Assembly: GCA_024760905.1 (NCBI GenBank)
Contig: CM045731.1
Location: 55,014,501-55,078,500, forward strand
Origin: Plotosus lineatus
Lineage: Eukaryota; Chordata; Actinopteri; Siluriformes; Plotosidae
Direction of reading: 5' to 3'
Length of the DNA: 64,000 bases
Part shown: positions 43,834 to 53,660 of the stretch, piece by piece
Numbering within the stretch: the stretch's first letter is position 1
Layout of the letters: every line of letters starts with the position of its first letter
Translations under genes and position numbers: made by a program
The notes under the pieces: model-generated
What the model was told of the DNA's origin: nothing
Databases searched by the model: none
What the model saw: the letters and a program-made list of their open reading frames with translations, nothing else

Positions 43834-44685
43834 TGATGGACAGGCTGACAGACGAGGTTAGACAAGATTCCCCATGGACTATGATGTTTGCAGATGACAT
43901 TGTGATCTGTAGTGAGAGCAGAGACCAAGTGCAGGAAAATCTAGAGAGGTGGAGGTATGCCCTGGAAAGGAGGGGAATGAAGATTAGCCTCAGTAAGACA
44001 GAATACATGTGCATGAATGACAAGGCCCAAAGAGGAACGGTGAGATTACAGGGAGCAGAGATAAGAAAGGTGGAGGATTCTAAGTACTTAGGCTCAACAA
44101 TCCAGAGCAATGGAGAGTGTGGAAAAGAGATCAAGAAGCGTGTACAAGCAGGTTGGAATGGTTGGAGAAAAGTGTCCGGTGTGATGTGTGATAGGAGGGT
44201 ATCGGCAAGAATGAAAGGAAAAGTGTACAAGACGGTGTTGAGGCCAACGATGTTGTATGGGTTAGAAACAGTGGCCCTGGGGAAAAGACAGGAGGCTGAG
44301 CTGGAGGTAGCAGAAATGAAAATGTTGAGGTTCTCTTTGGGAGTAACGAGGATGGATAGGATTAGGAATGAGCACATCAGAGGGACAGCACATGTAAGAC
44401 GTTTTGGAGACAAAGTCAGAGAGTCTGGATTGAGATGGTTTGGACATGTACAGAGGAGGGATAGTGAGTATATTGGTAATAGGATGCTGAGGCTGGAACT
44501 ACCAGGCAAAAGGCCTCGAGGAAGACCAAAGAGACGATTCATGGATGTGGTGAAGGAGGACATGAAGGTCGTTGGTGTAAGAGAAGAAGATGCAAAGGAT
44601 AGGGTGAGATGGAGGCAGATGATTCGCTGTGGCGACCCCTGAAGGGAAAAGCCGAAAGGAAAAGAAGAAGAAGAAGATTTCATGA
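43834..44685 (+). mobile_element. 5'-truncated RTE-type LINE nested in another LINE
   Basis: Open frame through [52 protein letters not shown] to CGDP-stop at 44,642, then GAAGGGAAAAGCCGAAAGG and (AAG)n. It starts at the GATGGACAGGCTGACAG module inside the host LINE. The long open frame (fused upstream with host LINE codons from 43,584) suggests a young insertion. Confidence 0.88.
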
Positions 44686-44884
44686 TAACAGAGGTCAAAA
44701 ACCAGATGGAAACAAAGTTGGCGGGAATGCAATTCTTGAAGAAATATGATGATGGCTCTGTTTTTAGAATTTGAAGATAGTGAAGAGTTATTTCTCCTCG
44801 CCTGCACTGAGTATTTTTGCATCGCGAGAGACAGTTCGTGCTGGCTGATCCCCGCTCTCTAGGCCTAGGTCCCTTCCACAGTGG

Positions 44885-45137
44885 CTCAGCTGGCTAAGAC
44901 GGCTGTGGTGGTTCCTAGACTGACAGAAACATGCTGATGGCTTTGCAGCCTACTCTTTTTATGAAAGTCAGCAATGGTTCTTTTACATGCCTCTCACCAT
45001 AGACAGTGAGAGACATGGCCCAACTTTAATAACCCAGTTAGCTGCACTGGGGGGATAGTGACAACCCTGTGGGGACTCGAACCCCCAACCTTAGGATCAG
45101 CAATTCTGCGCCCTATCCACTAGACCGCCACTGCCCT
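44885..45137 (-). mobile_element. Family R SINE inside LINE
   Basis: Minus strand: GGGCAGTGGCGGTCTAGTGG (A box), GGTTCGAGTCCCCA-like B box (GGGGGTTCGAGTCC), full body to CAGCATGTTTCTGTC. Tail missing. Confidence 0.8.
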
Positions 45138-45340
45138 GAAGAAGAAATATGCCATGCACTTAAATGTATGTCATCTGGTAAGTCATCTGGACCAGATGGT
45201 CTTACAACAGAGATGTTCACAGCTTTGGATGACTTTGGGGTTGAGCAAATCACACATATTGCAAACAGAATTTACAATGAAGGACATTTTCCAGTTGAGA
45301 AGATCAAATCAGTATTCATAGCAATACCAAAGAAGCAAGA

Positions 45341-45661
45341 CGGGGCAGTGGTGGTCTAGTGGTCTAGGGCACTGGATCGCTGATCCTAAGGTTGGGGGTT
45401 CAAGTCCCACTCTCCACAAGGTTGTCACTGTCCACCCAGTGCAGCTAACTGGGTTATCAAAGGCGGGCCATGTCTCTCACTGTCTATGGTGAGAGGCATG
45501 TAAAAGAACCATTGCTGACTTTCGTAAAGAGTAGGCTGCAAAGTTGTCAGCGTGTTTCTGTCCCTTGCTAAAAAGGGTTGTGACAGGAAGGGCATCTGAC
45601 GTAAAAAAAAAAAAAAAAACTGCAAAATCAAATGTTCGAATCAGATGATTCACTATGACAG
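45341..45661 (+). mobile_element. Family R SINE inside LINE, 15-bp TSD
   Basis: Complete head (CGGGGCAGTGGTGGTCTAG), B box GGTTCAAGTCCC, body, RTE-derived segment GGAAGGGCATCTGACG and truncated tail. Direct repeats ACCAAAGAAGCAAGA (45326-45340) and ACCAAAGAAGCCAGA (45662-45676) split the host LINE RT between IAIPKKQ and KPEAARCEEF. Confidence 0.88.
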
Positions 45662-46964
45662 ACCAAAGAAGCCAGAAGCGGCCAGATGTGAAGAGTTCCA
45701 GACGATAAGTTTGATGAGTCATCTAAGAAAGCTGATCCTGCATGTCTTACTCAGTTGAATTTGCTGCAGAACGAAAGATGAAATATCAGATGAGCAGTAT
45801 GGTTTCAGACCAGACAAGGGGACTCGGAATGCTCTGTTCATTATGAAGATGTTAACAGACAGGGCTATCCAGATGCAGAAAGATCTGTATTTTCGTTTTA
45901 TTGACTATGTCAAAGCATTCAATAAGGTGCAACACGAGGCCCTTATTGAGATACTAGACATGCTGGATATTGATGGAAAAGAGCTTGAACTGATTAGGAA
46001 ACTCTACTGGAATCAACTGGCAGCAGTGAAGATAGATGCAAGGATAAGTAACTGGCATACCATAGAGTGTGGTGTAAGGCAAGGCTGCAGTCTGTCCCCA
46101 GACTTGTTTTCACTATATACAGAGGTTATCATGCAATCAGTGAAATAAATGGATGGATTTAGAATCAGAGGAGTCAACATAACCAATGTCAGATACTGTG
46201 GTGATTAGTGACCCTCAGGAAAATCAGAAGAATCTCATGAACGTTGTTGTCAAGGAAAGTGAAAGGAAAGGCTTGAAGTTCATAAACCGCAAGAAGTTTT
46301 TTTGTCTTGTCTTTTCAAAAACATCACCAGTTCCACAATGTAGGTTGCAGGTGAATGGAGAAACATTTGAACAGGTTACAGAATTTATATACCTGGGCGG
46401 TACAGTGTCTTCAGATGGGAGATGTGAAAAAGAAATCAAGCGATGGATTGGAATCACAAAAACTTCTTTCAAGAACATAGAAAGAGTACTGACAACAAGT
46501 TCAATAAATCTCCCCATGAGACTAAGATTGTTGCATTGCTAGGTATGGTCTGCACTTCTGTATGGATCTGAATGCTGGACTTTGAACAAGACTATGCAAC
46601 AGTGTTTGGAAGCTGCTGAGATGTGATTTGTATGTAGGATGATGAGAATACCATGGACGGATCATGTAAGCAACAAAAACGTTCTTGAAAGAGCCAAGTC
46701 ATCTGGTACCTTACTTTGTACTCGACAAATGTGCTTCTTGGGTCACATACTTTGTAAGAATGCCCTTACTGGGGCAGTGGAAGGACGGAGAGCACTAGGA
46801 CGTGAGTGATTGACTTACCTTTCCTGGTTCAGTGATGCCACTAGCACGAGGCTTCTTGACATCATACACCTATGCCAACAAAGGGAGGAAAAAAATTTTG
46901 ATAGGCAACCTCAGATTATGACAAGCCACTCCAATGGCTGGATGGATCCCACAATATGAAAGAA

Positions 46965-47205
46965 TCCTTTAAAAAATCTCTAGTTTTACGAATTTGATCG
47001 GGATCATGTCCAAATTCGAATAGATATTCCATTGTGCAAAGTCACGCCTCTGGTAGAAATTTTATGAAAATCTCCATAATTTTTTTTCTTGCTAACAAAC
47101 AAACATACACACTCCACGTAAAGCAAAACCTCCTTGGCAGAGGCAATTAAAAAGGTTTTCAAGTGTCTTCTTAAGATCGTTTAAAATCTCCAGATCTGTG
47201 GTTTA
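46965..47205. repeat. Old dispersed repeat and copy A/B homology
   Basis: GATCGGGATCATGTCC...GCTAACAAACAAACATAC...CCTCCTTGGCAGAGGCAA; the last module is a hallmark of a widespread fish repeat of unknown class. Matches 12,920-13,090. Confidence 0.45.
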
Positions 47206-47550
47206 CGGGGCAGTGGTGGTCTAGTGGTATAGGGCACTGGATCGCTGATCCAAAGGTTGGGGGTTCGAGTCCCACTCTGCACAAGGTTGTCACTGTCCCC
47301 CCCAGTGCAGCTAACTGGGTTATCAAAGGCCGGCCATGTCTCTCACTGTCTATGGTGTGAGGCATGTAAAAGAACCATTGCTGACTTTCGACAAGAGTAG
47401 GCTGCAAAGCCGTCAGCGTGTTTCCGCCCTGCGATGGCCTGGCGAGCTGTCCAGGGTGTACTCTGCCCTCGCCCGAAGTTGGCTGGGATGGGCACCAGCT
47501 TCCCCGCGACCCAAATTAGGATTAAGCGGTTACAGAAAATGATGAACAGA
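47206..47550 (+). mobile_element. Family R SINE head and body with L2-type tail
   Basis: Head GGGGCAGTGGTGGTCTAGTG, B box GGTTCGAGTCCC, and a body nearly identical to 45,341-45,550 up to CAGCGTGTTTC. It then switches to CGCCCTGCGATGGCCTGG, GTACTCTGCCCTCGCCC, GGATTAAGCGGTTACAGAAA. The tail is of the type found on family V SINEs and L2-clade LINEs. Confidence 0.85.
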
Positions 47551-47751
47551 TCTGTGGTTTGAGATCTATTACATCTCCTCATGGAGAGCACAAGAAAGAA
47601 GGTTTTAGGCCAAATCTTTAGGTTTAAGTTTGGGTCTATATACACAAAACCCTGTTATGATAATGGCAGGCTGATTGTGGGATAAAGTGATCCAGTGGCA
47701 AGCAGCCACATGCAAAGTTTTCAGTAGTATTCTGGGAAGTTTTCAGTAGTA

Positions 47752-48050
47752 TTCGGCATAGTGGCTAGCACGTGTGCTTCACAGCAAGAGTTCCTGGGTA
47801 GCATATCTCTGTGGAGTCCGCATGCTCACCCTATGCTTGTGTGGTTGTCTTCCAGGTTCTCAGATTTTCTCCTACCATCCAGAGACATGCACATTAAGCA
47901 AATTGTCAGTTCCAAATTTCCTCAAGATGTGTTTGAATGGTTGTGCGTGTGTTGCCCTGCAAAGGCCTGGCAAGCTGTTCATAGTGCACCACACATTTGC
48001 TCAGTGTCAGACTAGATAGGCTCCAGGCTCTCTGCAAATAATTATGATGA
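47752..48050 (+). repeat. Family V SINE, uninterrupted counterpart of 13,317
   Basis: Head ATAGTGGCTAGCACG, TCCAGAGACATGCACATTAA, GCCTGGCAAGCTGTTC. Confidence 0.7.
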
Positions 48051-48229
48051 TGAGAAGAATTTCGGATCTGGAACCAAAAATTTTAAACTGCCTTGTAGCC
48101 AGCATTGCTTTTAAATCTTCTGCTGTGGAAAAGTCTTTGAGTCGACACATTCTAACGACTGGAATTAGGCCTTCAGTGGCAATAATGTTTTTTTTTTTTC
48201 AAAGCCTTTTGTGAAGGGAACAACTGAAT

Positions 48230-48480
48230 AGAGATTTCCTTTCGGCTTTTTCCCTTTTTCAGGGATCGCCACAGCGAATGATTTGCACGTTTGATTTGGC
48301 ATAGGTTTTAACGTCGGATGCCCTTCCTGACACAAACCTTTTAGCAAGGAACAGAAACGCACTGACGGCTTTGCAGCTACTCTTTTACGAAAGACAGCAA
48401 TGGTTCTTTTGCATGTCTCACACCATAGACAGTGAGAGACATGGCCCGCCTTTGATAACCCAGTTAGCTGCACTGGGAAA
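48230..48480 (-). mobile_element. Family R SINE with 14/15-bp TSD
   Basis: Minus-strand body and RTE-type tail. Flanks GGGAACAACTGAAT (48216-48229) and GGGAACAAACTGAAT (48481-48495). The site is empty in copy A (~14,075). Confidence 0.85.
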
Positions 48481-48601
48481 GGGAACAAACTGAATGTTGA
48501 ACTAAAATGTAAAGACCTTCACGTCAGCCAATCACCAGCATTGCACGGTAAAGCAAAAGTTTTCCTGTTCTCATGCAAATCAAGAACATTAAGCAAAAGT
48601 T

Positions 48602-48607
48602 TTTATT
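48602..48607 (-). promoter_or_regulatory. Polyadenylation signal for candidate exon
   Basis: AATAAA on the minus strand (AGCAATAAAAAC), ~220 bases after the stop at 48828. Also present in copy A near 14,200. Confidence 0.35.
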
Positions 48608-48827
48608 GCTGTGAGGGCCTAAGACTTAAATAACTGTTATTGTCCTTGAATGAACCCCTTGTGGACAAAAAATAGTACTTATATGTGTTTTCTTATGCCA
48701 CCTCAAGCATAAATTATAGACAGTCACACTGTTCTGGTTACGGTCAGGACTTGGGGAAGGAAGACTGGATGATGGTTTGTTCATTCTTTTCTCTCAAAAG
48801 CCCAACAAACTACTTCAGCTTCTGCAT

Positions 48828-48922
48828 TCAGAGTGATGTCAGAGACTTGTCCTGAGCACTGAGGTTCTCCCTCCTGTGAATTTCCACAAAATCAGTCAAC
48901 TGAGCACAGTAGCGTCTGTATG
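48828..48922 (-). CDS. sel1l3: Candidate alternative last exon of sel1l3
   Basis: Acceptor TTATTTTGGCAG, then 30 codons and TGA: AYRRYCAQLTDFVEIHRREN followed by LSAQDKSLTSL (first codon split). The phase (needs one base, G) exactly fits the donor of the sel1l3 membrane exon ending at 52490, and an AATAAA lies ~220 bases downstream (48602-48607). It could instead be the last exon of an unrelated minus-strand gene, or chance. Family homology is not recognised. The copy A equivalent has lost its acceptor and frame. Confidence 0.4.
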
Positions 48923-49142
48923 CTGCCAAAATAACAACAAAAACAAAATGGTTTATTATTACAGCAAAGCCACACCAAGGACTGAAACAAACATCCAGGC
49001 TGAACTTTATTACAGTAAACGTAAGGTCAGAGCTACACTTGCTGGTGTTTAATAAGTAAAGACAATTACAACAACAGTACGTACAGACAAATCTCAGGAA
49101 AGCACTGAGATAATTATGCATATGCAGTATCTCTACAATTTG

Positions 49143-49437
49143 GGGCCGGTGGTGTAGTGGTTAGGGTGCTGGGCTCATGATGGGGAGGTTGTGAGTTCGA
49201 ATCCCAGTTAGACCCCCACTGTGCTAAGACCCCTGGGCAAGGTCTTAACCACAAGTGTGCTTCTGTCCACCCAGCAGTATAAATGGGTACCAGTAAAATA
49301 TACTGGGAAGGTAGCCTGCGATGGACTAGCGTCCCATCCAGGAGGAGTTGAACTCCTTGTCGCTTCATGCTACGGAAACCGGGGATAAGCACCGGCCTGA
49401 TGAGCCACTAGGCTCGGGTGTAAAAAACCCAACAGAC
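49143..49437 (+). mobile_element. tRNA-derived SINE, family G
   Basis: GGGGCCGGTGGTGTAGTGGT (A box), GAGTTCGAATCCCAG (B box), GGGTACCAGTAAAATA, TGAGCCACTAGGC, tail GTGTAAAAAACCCAACAG. Not present at the copy A position (14,735), so inserted in copy B; flanking TATCTCTACAAT recurs on both sides as a likely TSD. Confidence 0.85.
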
Positions 49438-49561
49438 TTAGTATCTCTACAATGTGTATCGTTCCACCTCATTTAATGGCTCATTCTAAACAGATCCAAA
49501 TGAATTGTAGCCACATTTATTCAAATAAAATCGCAACATTATTCAGTATGTGAAGCTGATG

Positions 49562-50072
49562 CTGTGGTGGTGGTGCAGTGATTAGCATGTCTGCTTCACA
49601 GCAAGCAGGCCTGGGTTTGAGTCCAGGGCTCAGCTCAGGTGTTTCTGTGTGAAGTTTGCGCGTTCTCCCTATACTTGCATGGGTTTCCTCAGGTTTCCTC
49701 CAGCGGTCCAAAAACATGCACAGTAGGCTAATTTGCTTTTCCATAAACATTCTTTTTCTGAACCACTCAATCCTAATTATCATCACAGGGACTCTGGTGC
49801 CCATCCCATTTGACTCTGGGCAAGGGCAGCGTACACTCCGGACAGCTCACCAGGGTAGAAACATGCCGACATCCTTGCAGCCTGCGCTTTAGAAATGACA
49901 GCAGTGGGTTTTTACATGCCTCTCAGTGTGAGAGTAAGAGACATGGCTGTGCTTTAGCTGCACTGGGCAGATGGCAGTGACAACCTGTTGATAGTGGAGC
50001 TTGAACCCCTGACCTTGGGATCAGTAATCCAGCATTTTACATTCTCAACACCACTGCCTCTATGGAACTTCA
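49562..50072. repeat. Family V SINE (+) followed by family R body with L2 tail (-)
   Basis: 49,562-49,740 is a family V head and body. 49,755-50,065 in minus orientation carries the head CAGTGGTGTTGAG, B-box region and L2-type tail module (GAACCACTCAATCCTAATTA). Confidence 0.65.
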
Positions 50073-50074
50073 TA

Positions 50075-51024
50075 GATTTCCAATTATTCCAGAGTTATAG
50101 CAGGGCCAGCATGGTAGCATAGTGGGTACCATGTCCGCCTCACGGCAGGAAGGCATTGGGTTTGAGTCTGAGGGCTTTTCGAAATCAAGTTTGCATGTCT
50201 TCATGATATTACACTGCCACTGATTTGAATACTCGCTTCTGACTGGCCATTAAGCAATCAATTATTTCTTTATATCAGTCTGCTGTCACATAAAGCAGTA
50301 TTTAATATTATCTATATTTTGTAGAATGTCATAATGGTCATGGGATCGAGTCTTGGTCCTGGCAAGGGGTTTCCATCTGAAGTGTGCATGTTTTCCCATG
50401 CCTGTGTGGAGTTTCCTCCAGATACTATGATTTCCTCGCAGAGTTACTGTGAATGAGGAGATGAGATGAGATCTGTAATGAGGCTGAGAGTGTCCACATT
50501 CAATAGCATTTGCATCACACTTCCCAGTTTTAGAACTGGCTTGAGGTTTATCTCTAAGTGTACAGGGGGTTCCTCTGGGTTATTCAATTGTCCTGCGACA
50601 GTCCAAAACATACATATGAAGCTAATAGGCTGGTAAAAATTGCACCTATATGTGCGAGTCTGAATGGATTGGGTGCGTGTGTTTGTGTCAGATCTTGCAA
50701 ACTGTTCAGTGCTAACACCGTATTCGCCCAGAGTTGGCTGAGATAGGCATCAGTCTTACCACGACCATAAATAAGAATAAATAGTTTCAGAACACGAGCT
50801 CAGGTTAAATTTGAACCATCTCAGTGGAAGCACTGCTTGTCAAGTTGAATTTTATCATCCCCTTGTGGTTACAATTAAAATCACAAAATTCCTGAAATTA
50901 ATGTTTTTTCGATTCTTACATAATTATTTAATTCCTCTTGAACTGTGCTATTGCTAATTCTCTCGTTTATTCTACGGACTTTATGAATGGAGGTTCACTC
51001 TGTGTCCCGTTCAGAGCTGATCAG

Positions 51025-51057
<33 letters not shown>

Positions 51058-51150
51058 TTCTTGGTAGAGCCCTTTATGGACACGAATCAGCACAGTATCC
51101 ATCTAACATTTCTGAGACCGAAATTTCATCTTTGACCTTTAAACCACACA
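50075..51150. other. SINE fragments and low-complexity DNA, no gene
   Basis: Family V scraps at 50,110-50,200, 50,340-50,470 and 50,520-50,790; poly-A run at 51,026-51,053. Collinear with 15,450-16,330 and 20,000-20,110 of copy A. Confidence 0.5.
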
Positions 51151-51154
51151 AACC

Positions 51155-51385
51155 CATTCATTCATTTTCTGAACCGCTTAATCCTCATTGGGGTCATAAG
51201 GAGGCTCATACCCATCTCAGCCAACTCTGGGTGAGGGCAGGGTACACCCAGGACAGGTCACCAGGCCATCACAGGTCAGAAGCATGCCGATGGCTATGCA
51301 GCTCCCCTTGACAGTCCCCCCCCCCCCCCCCCCCCGAACCTCTCACCACAGACAGTGAGAGACATGGCCGGCCTTTAATAACCCA
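51155..51385 (-). repeat. SINE with L2-type tail, G/C-run expansion
   Basis: TTCATTCATTTTCTGAACC, CCATCTCAGCCAACTCTGGG, a C run at 51,318-51,336 where the body is deleted, then CACAGACAGTGAGAGACATG. Confidence 0.6.
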
Positions 51386-51499
51386 ATTGCCCCCAGGTTC
51401 AAGTTTGTGTTTTGGCTCTGTGCTGGACTGGCCAGGGCATACCTTCCCTCCATCTAGAGTCAACTAGGTAGACGCCAGCTTCACTGCAACCATAAGAGC

Positions 51500-52120
51500 A
51501 TTAAGAGGTCTGGTAAATATAATGTATTGCTGTGAAATACTCCTCAAGTTCACACCAAGACTGGATGAAGATATTTCAGGACTTGTCTGTTTTGGAAGAT
51601 AAGAAAATGAGCAATTAGGTAGCAAATTTGTTAATTTATTTTAAAATGACAAACTGGGGGGGGGGAATAAAAAATAAATAAAAATGTGGCATAGTCGAGA
51701 AGCGTGTTTGAGACCAAAAGATTGCTGGTTCAATTACAGGACCAGCAGTACAAATGTGTGGTGGTGGGGTTAAGGACCATCTTCATAGCTGAAGTGCCCT
51801 TGAACAAATCACCTGTCCACTGCTGGAAGTGTGGTGTGTGTTCACTGTTAATGATTGTGTGGGTGGGTGGTCACTTTGTATGGGAAAAATGCAGAGTCAA
51901 ATTTCCCTTGTGGGGTTAATACAGTACTGTATGTACAAAAAAAAAAGTACAGTAACATCAACTTCATGATTTTGGACATTTCACATTTCTGCCAGCAGAT
52001 GGCAGTGTTGTTCAACATTTTCCTCCACAACTCTCTTTCGAACGAATCAATCACAGAAAGCAAGCAAACCCGGATTCTCTTGCACTCTTTCCAGTAAATT
52101 ATTATATCATAAAACCTGCA
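51500..52120. other. Convergent intergenic DNA before sel1l3, no gene
   Basis: Collinear with 20,420-21,160 of copy A. CCAGCAGATGGC near 51,990 and 21,020 resembles a CTCF core site (CCASYAGRKGGC) and is conserved in both copies. No coding frame is supported. Confidence 0.45.
51988..52002 (+). promoter_or_regulatory. CTCF-like site, duplicated (also ~21,020)
   Basis: GCCAGCAGATGGCAGTG fits the CTCF core pattern CCASYAGRKGGC. Copy A keeps GCCAGCAGATGGCGGTG. It sits just beyond the 3' end of sel1l3. Binding is not demonstrated by sequence alone. Confidence 0.35.
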
Positions 52121-52122
52121 GA

Positions 52123-52128
52123 TTTATT
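52123..52128 (-). promoter_or_regulatory. Polyadenylation signal of sel1l3
   Basis: AATAAA on the minus strand 17 bases after the stop codon. The copy A counterpart reads CATAAA. A 3' UTR this short is unusual, so a further site may be used. Confidence 0.45.
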
Positions 52129-52144
52129 TTCTCCTTCTGGCCTG

Positions 52145-52401
52145 CTAAAGTAGATGCGACAAGAGCATCATAAACAAGGCACACACGCACACTCCAGTCG
52201 CTGTCATCACCAAATCGGCTGCCTCTTCCAGAGATCGGAGGTGTCGGGTCAAGTAGGTGTATCCAATCCGGACAACTCGGATGAGTCTTGAGGGCGAGTC
52301 CTGATCCGTAGCAGTCCCGCTTCCTGTGAGGTGCCTGAGGGATGGTGATTCGCTCTGCTGCAGGTTGGGTGTGGCACTCTGAGGAGCTGAAGGGTGGTAA
52401 G
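52145..52401 (-). CDS. sel1l3: sel1l3 last coding exon
   Basis: Acceptor TCCTTCAG; two-base start, 85 codons, TAG. Low-complexity [23 protein letters not shown], then [20 protein letters not shown], whose end is hydrophobic and could be a second membrane segment. That extension beyond the DQD region is longer than I recall for mammals. Confidence 0.85.
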
Positions 52402-53621
52402 CTGAAGGAACGAGAGCTATATATTTAAATGTGATATTTACAGATACAGTACGCAGTACACAGGATACAGAAAGTGGTGAAGATCTTACCTTGTGTGGCC
52501 TGTACCATGGCAGCAAGTGCCAACATGACAAGAGTGATGAGGACCAATGCGAGGTGGACGGGGCTGTGTGCGAAGCTCTGCCACACTCTGGTAGCATGCA
52601 GGCACAACAGAGCCAGAGAGCATGGACTCATTTCCTCCTGCACATCCTCCAGACCCATGCACCTACACAGACACGACAACATTTGCACTTAGACATAACT
52701 CTGCATACTCTCACTCACTCATCTGCTTCATCCTAGGAGGGTGGAACCAATCTGATCCATCACAGAGCGTACACCCTGAAGGGCTTGCCAGGCCATCGCA
52801 GGGCAACATACTCACACAACCATTCATAATCACATTTAGACCTAGGAGCTGCGAAATAGCCTAATTCGGACTCTTTGAGGAAACTGGGGTACCCGGATAA
52901 AGCTCGGAAAGAACTCAAACTCATTCATTCACTTTCTGAACCACTTAATCCTAATTAGGATCACGGGGAGGCAGGCGTCCATCCCAGCCGACTCTGGGTG
53001 AGGTCAGAATACTCTCTGGAGAGCTCGCCACCGCAGGGCAGAAACACACTGATGGCTATGCAGCCACCCTTAACAAAAGTCAAGTGCTTCTTTTACGTTC
53101 CTCACACCATAGACAGTGAGAGACATGGCCACCCTATGATAACCCAGTTAGCTTCACTAGAGGAACTCGAATAACACATACAGAAAACCCTCACAGAGTC
53201 CTAGATCGAGGAGGATATAAACTCCACACCTGAGTAGCAGCTCCTCAACTATGGCACTTGTGTTCTTGTACAACTCAGTCCAGATGTCCAGATGCTCCAG
53301 TATAGATTCAGGGATCTTGTGTCCTTCCTCAGTTAAAAGCGCCAGGTTGTACATGCCCTACATTGGGAGGTGGAAGGAAACCAGAGACTTAGGAGGAAAT
53401 CCATAGGGGCAAGGAGAGAATGAGAGACATGCTTCATGGGCTAGATTGAAGGTTTTTAATATTTCTATTATACTTGACGATGCATGTGTGTTACCTGAGC
53501 ACTGCCTCTCAAAGCTGCTCTGCTGTAGAGCTGTATCGCCTTTACTATGTCGCCTACTGCACTGTAGTGATCTCCCATCTTCAGCAGACCTGACAGAGAG
53601 AGAGAGAGAGAGACAGACAGA

Positions 53622-53660
<39 letters not shown>

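Larger units (their letters stand above)
42996..46960 (+). mobile_element. Second RTE-like LINE, decayed host of nested insertions
   Basis: In broken frames: YGLGLRNERG, RRWTWKSPDQNTKNQIDFI (endonuclease end, as in RTE/BovB-like elements), GYSGANCNSDHVLVV; then RT: EEEICHALKCMSSGKSSGPD, IDYVKAFNKVQHEALIEIL, GVRQGCSLSPDLFSLY, FIYLGGTVSSDGRCEKEIK, LLYGSECWTLNK, MMRIPWTDHVSNKN. It is interrupted by another LINE (43,834-44,685) and two SINEs (44,885-45,137; 45,341-45,661). Many stops. Clade assignment is tentative. Confidence 0.78.

Noticed and set aside
43742..44698. 318-codon minus-strand open frame
   Set aside because: Antisense shadow of the RTE LINE reverse transcriptase; the same shadow recurs at every LINE copy.
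45344..45430. Possible tRNA gene (A and B boxes)
   Set aside because: It is the head of a SINE with TSD; no cloverleaf with a proper anticodon arm, and many dispersed copies carry the same head.
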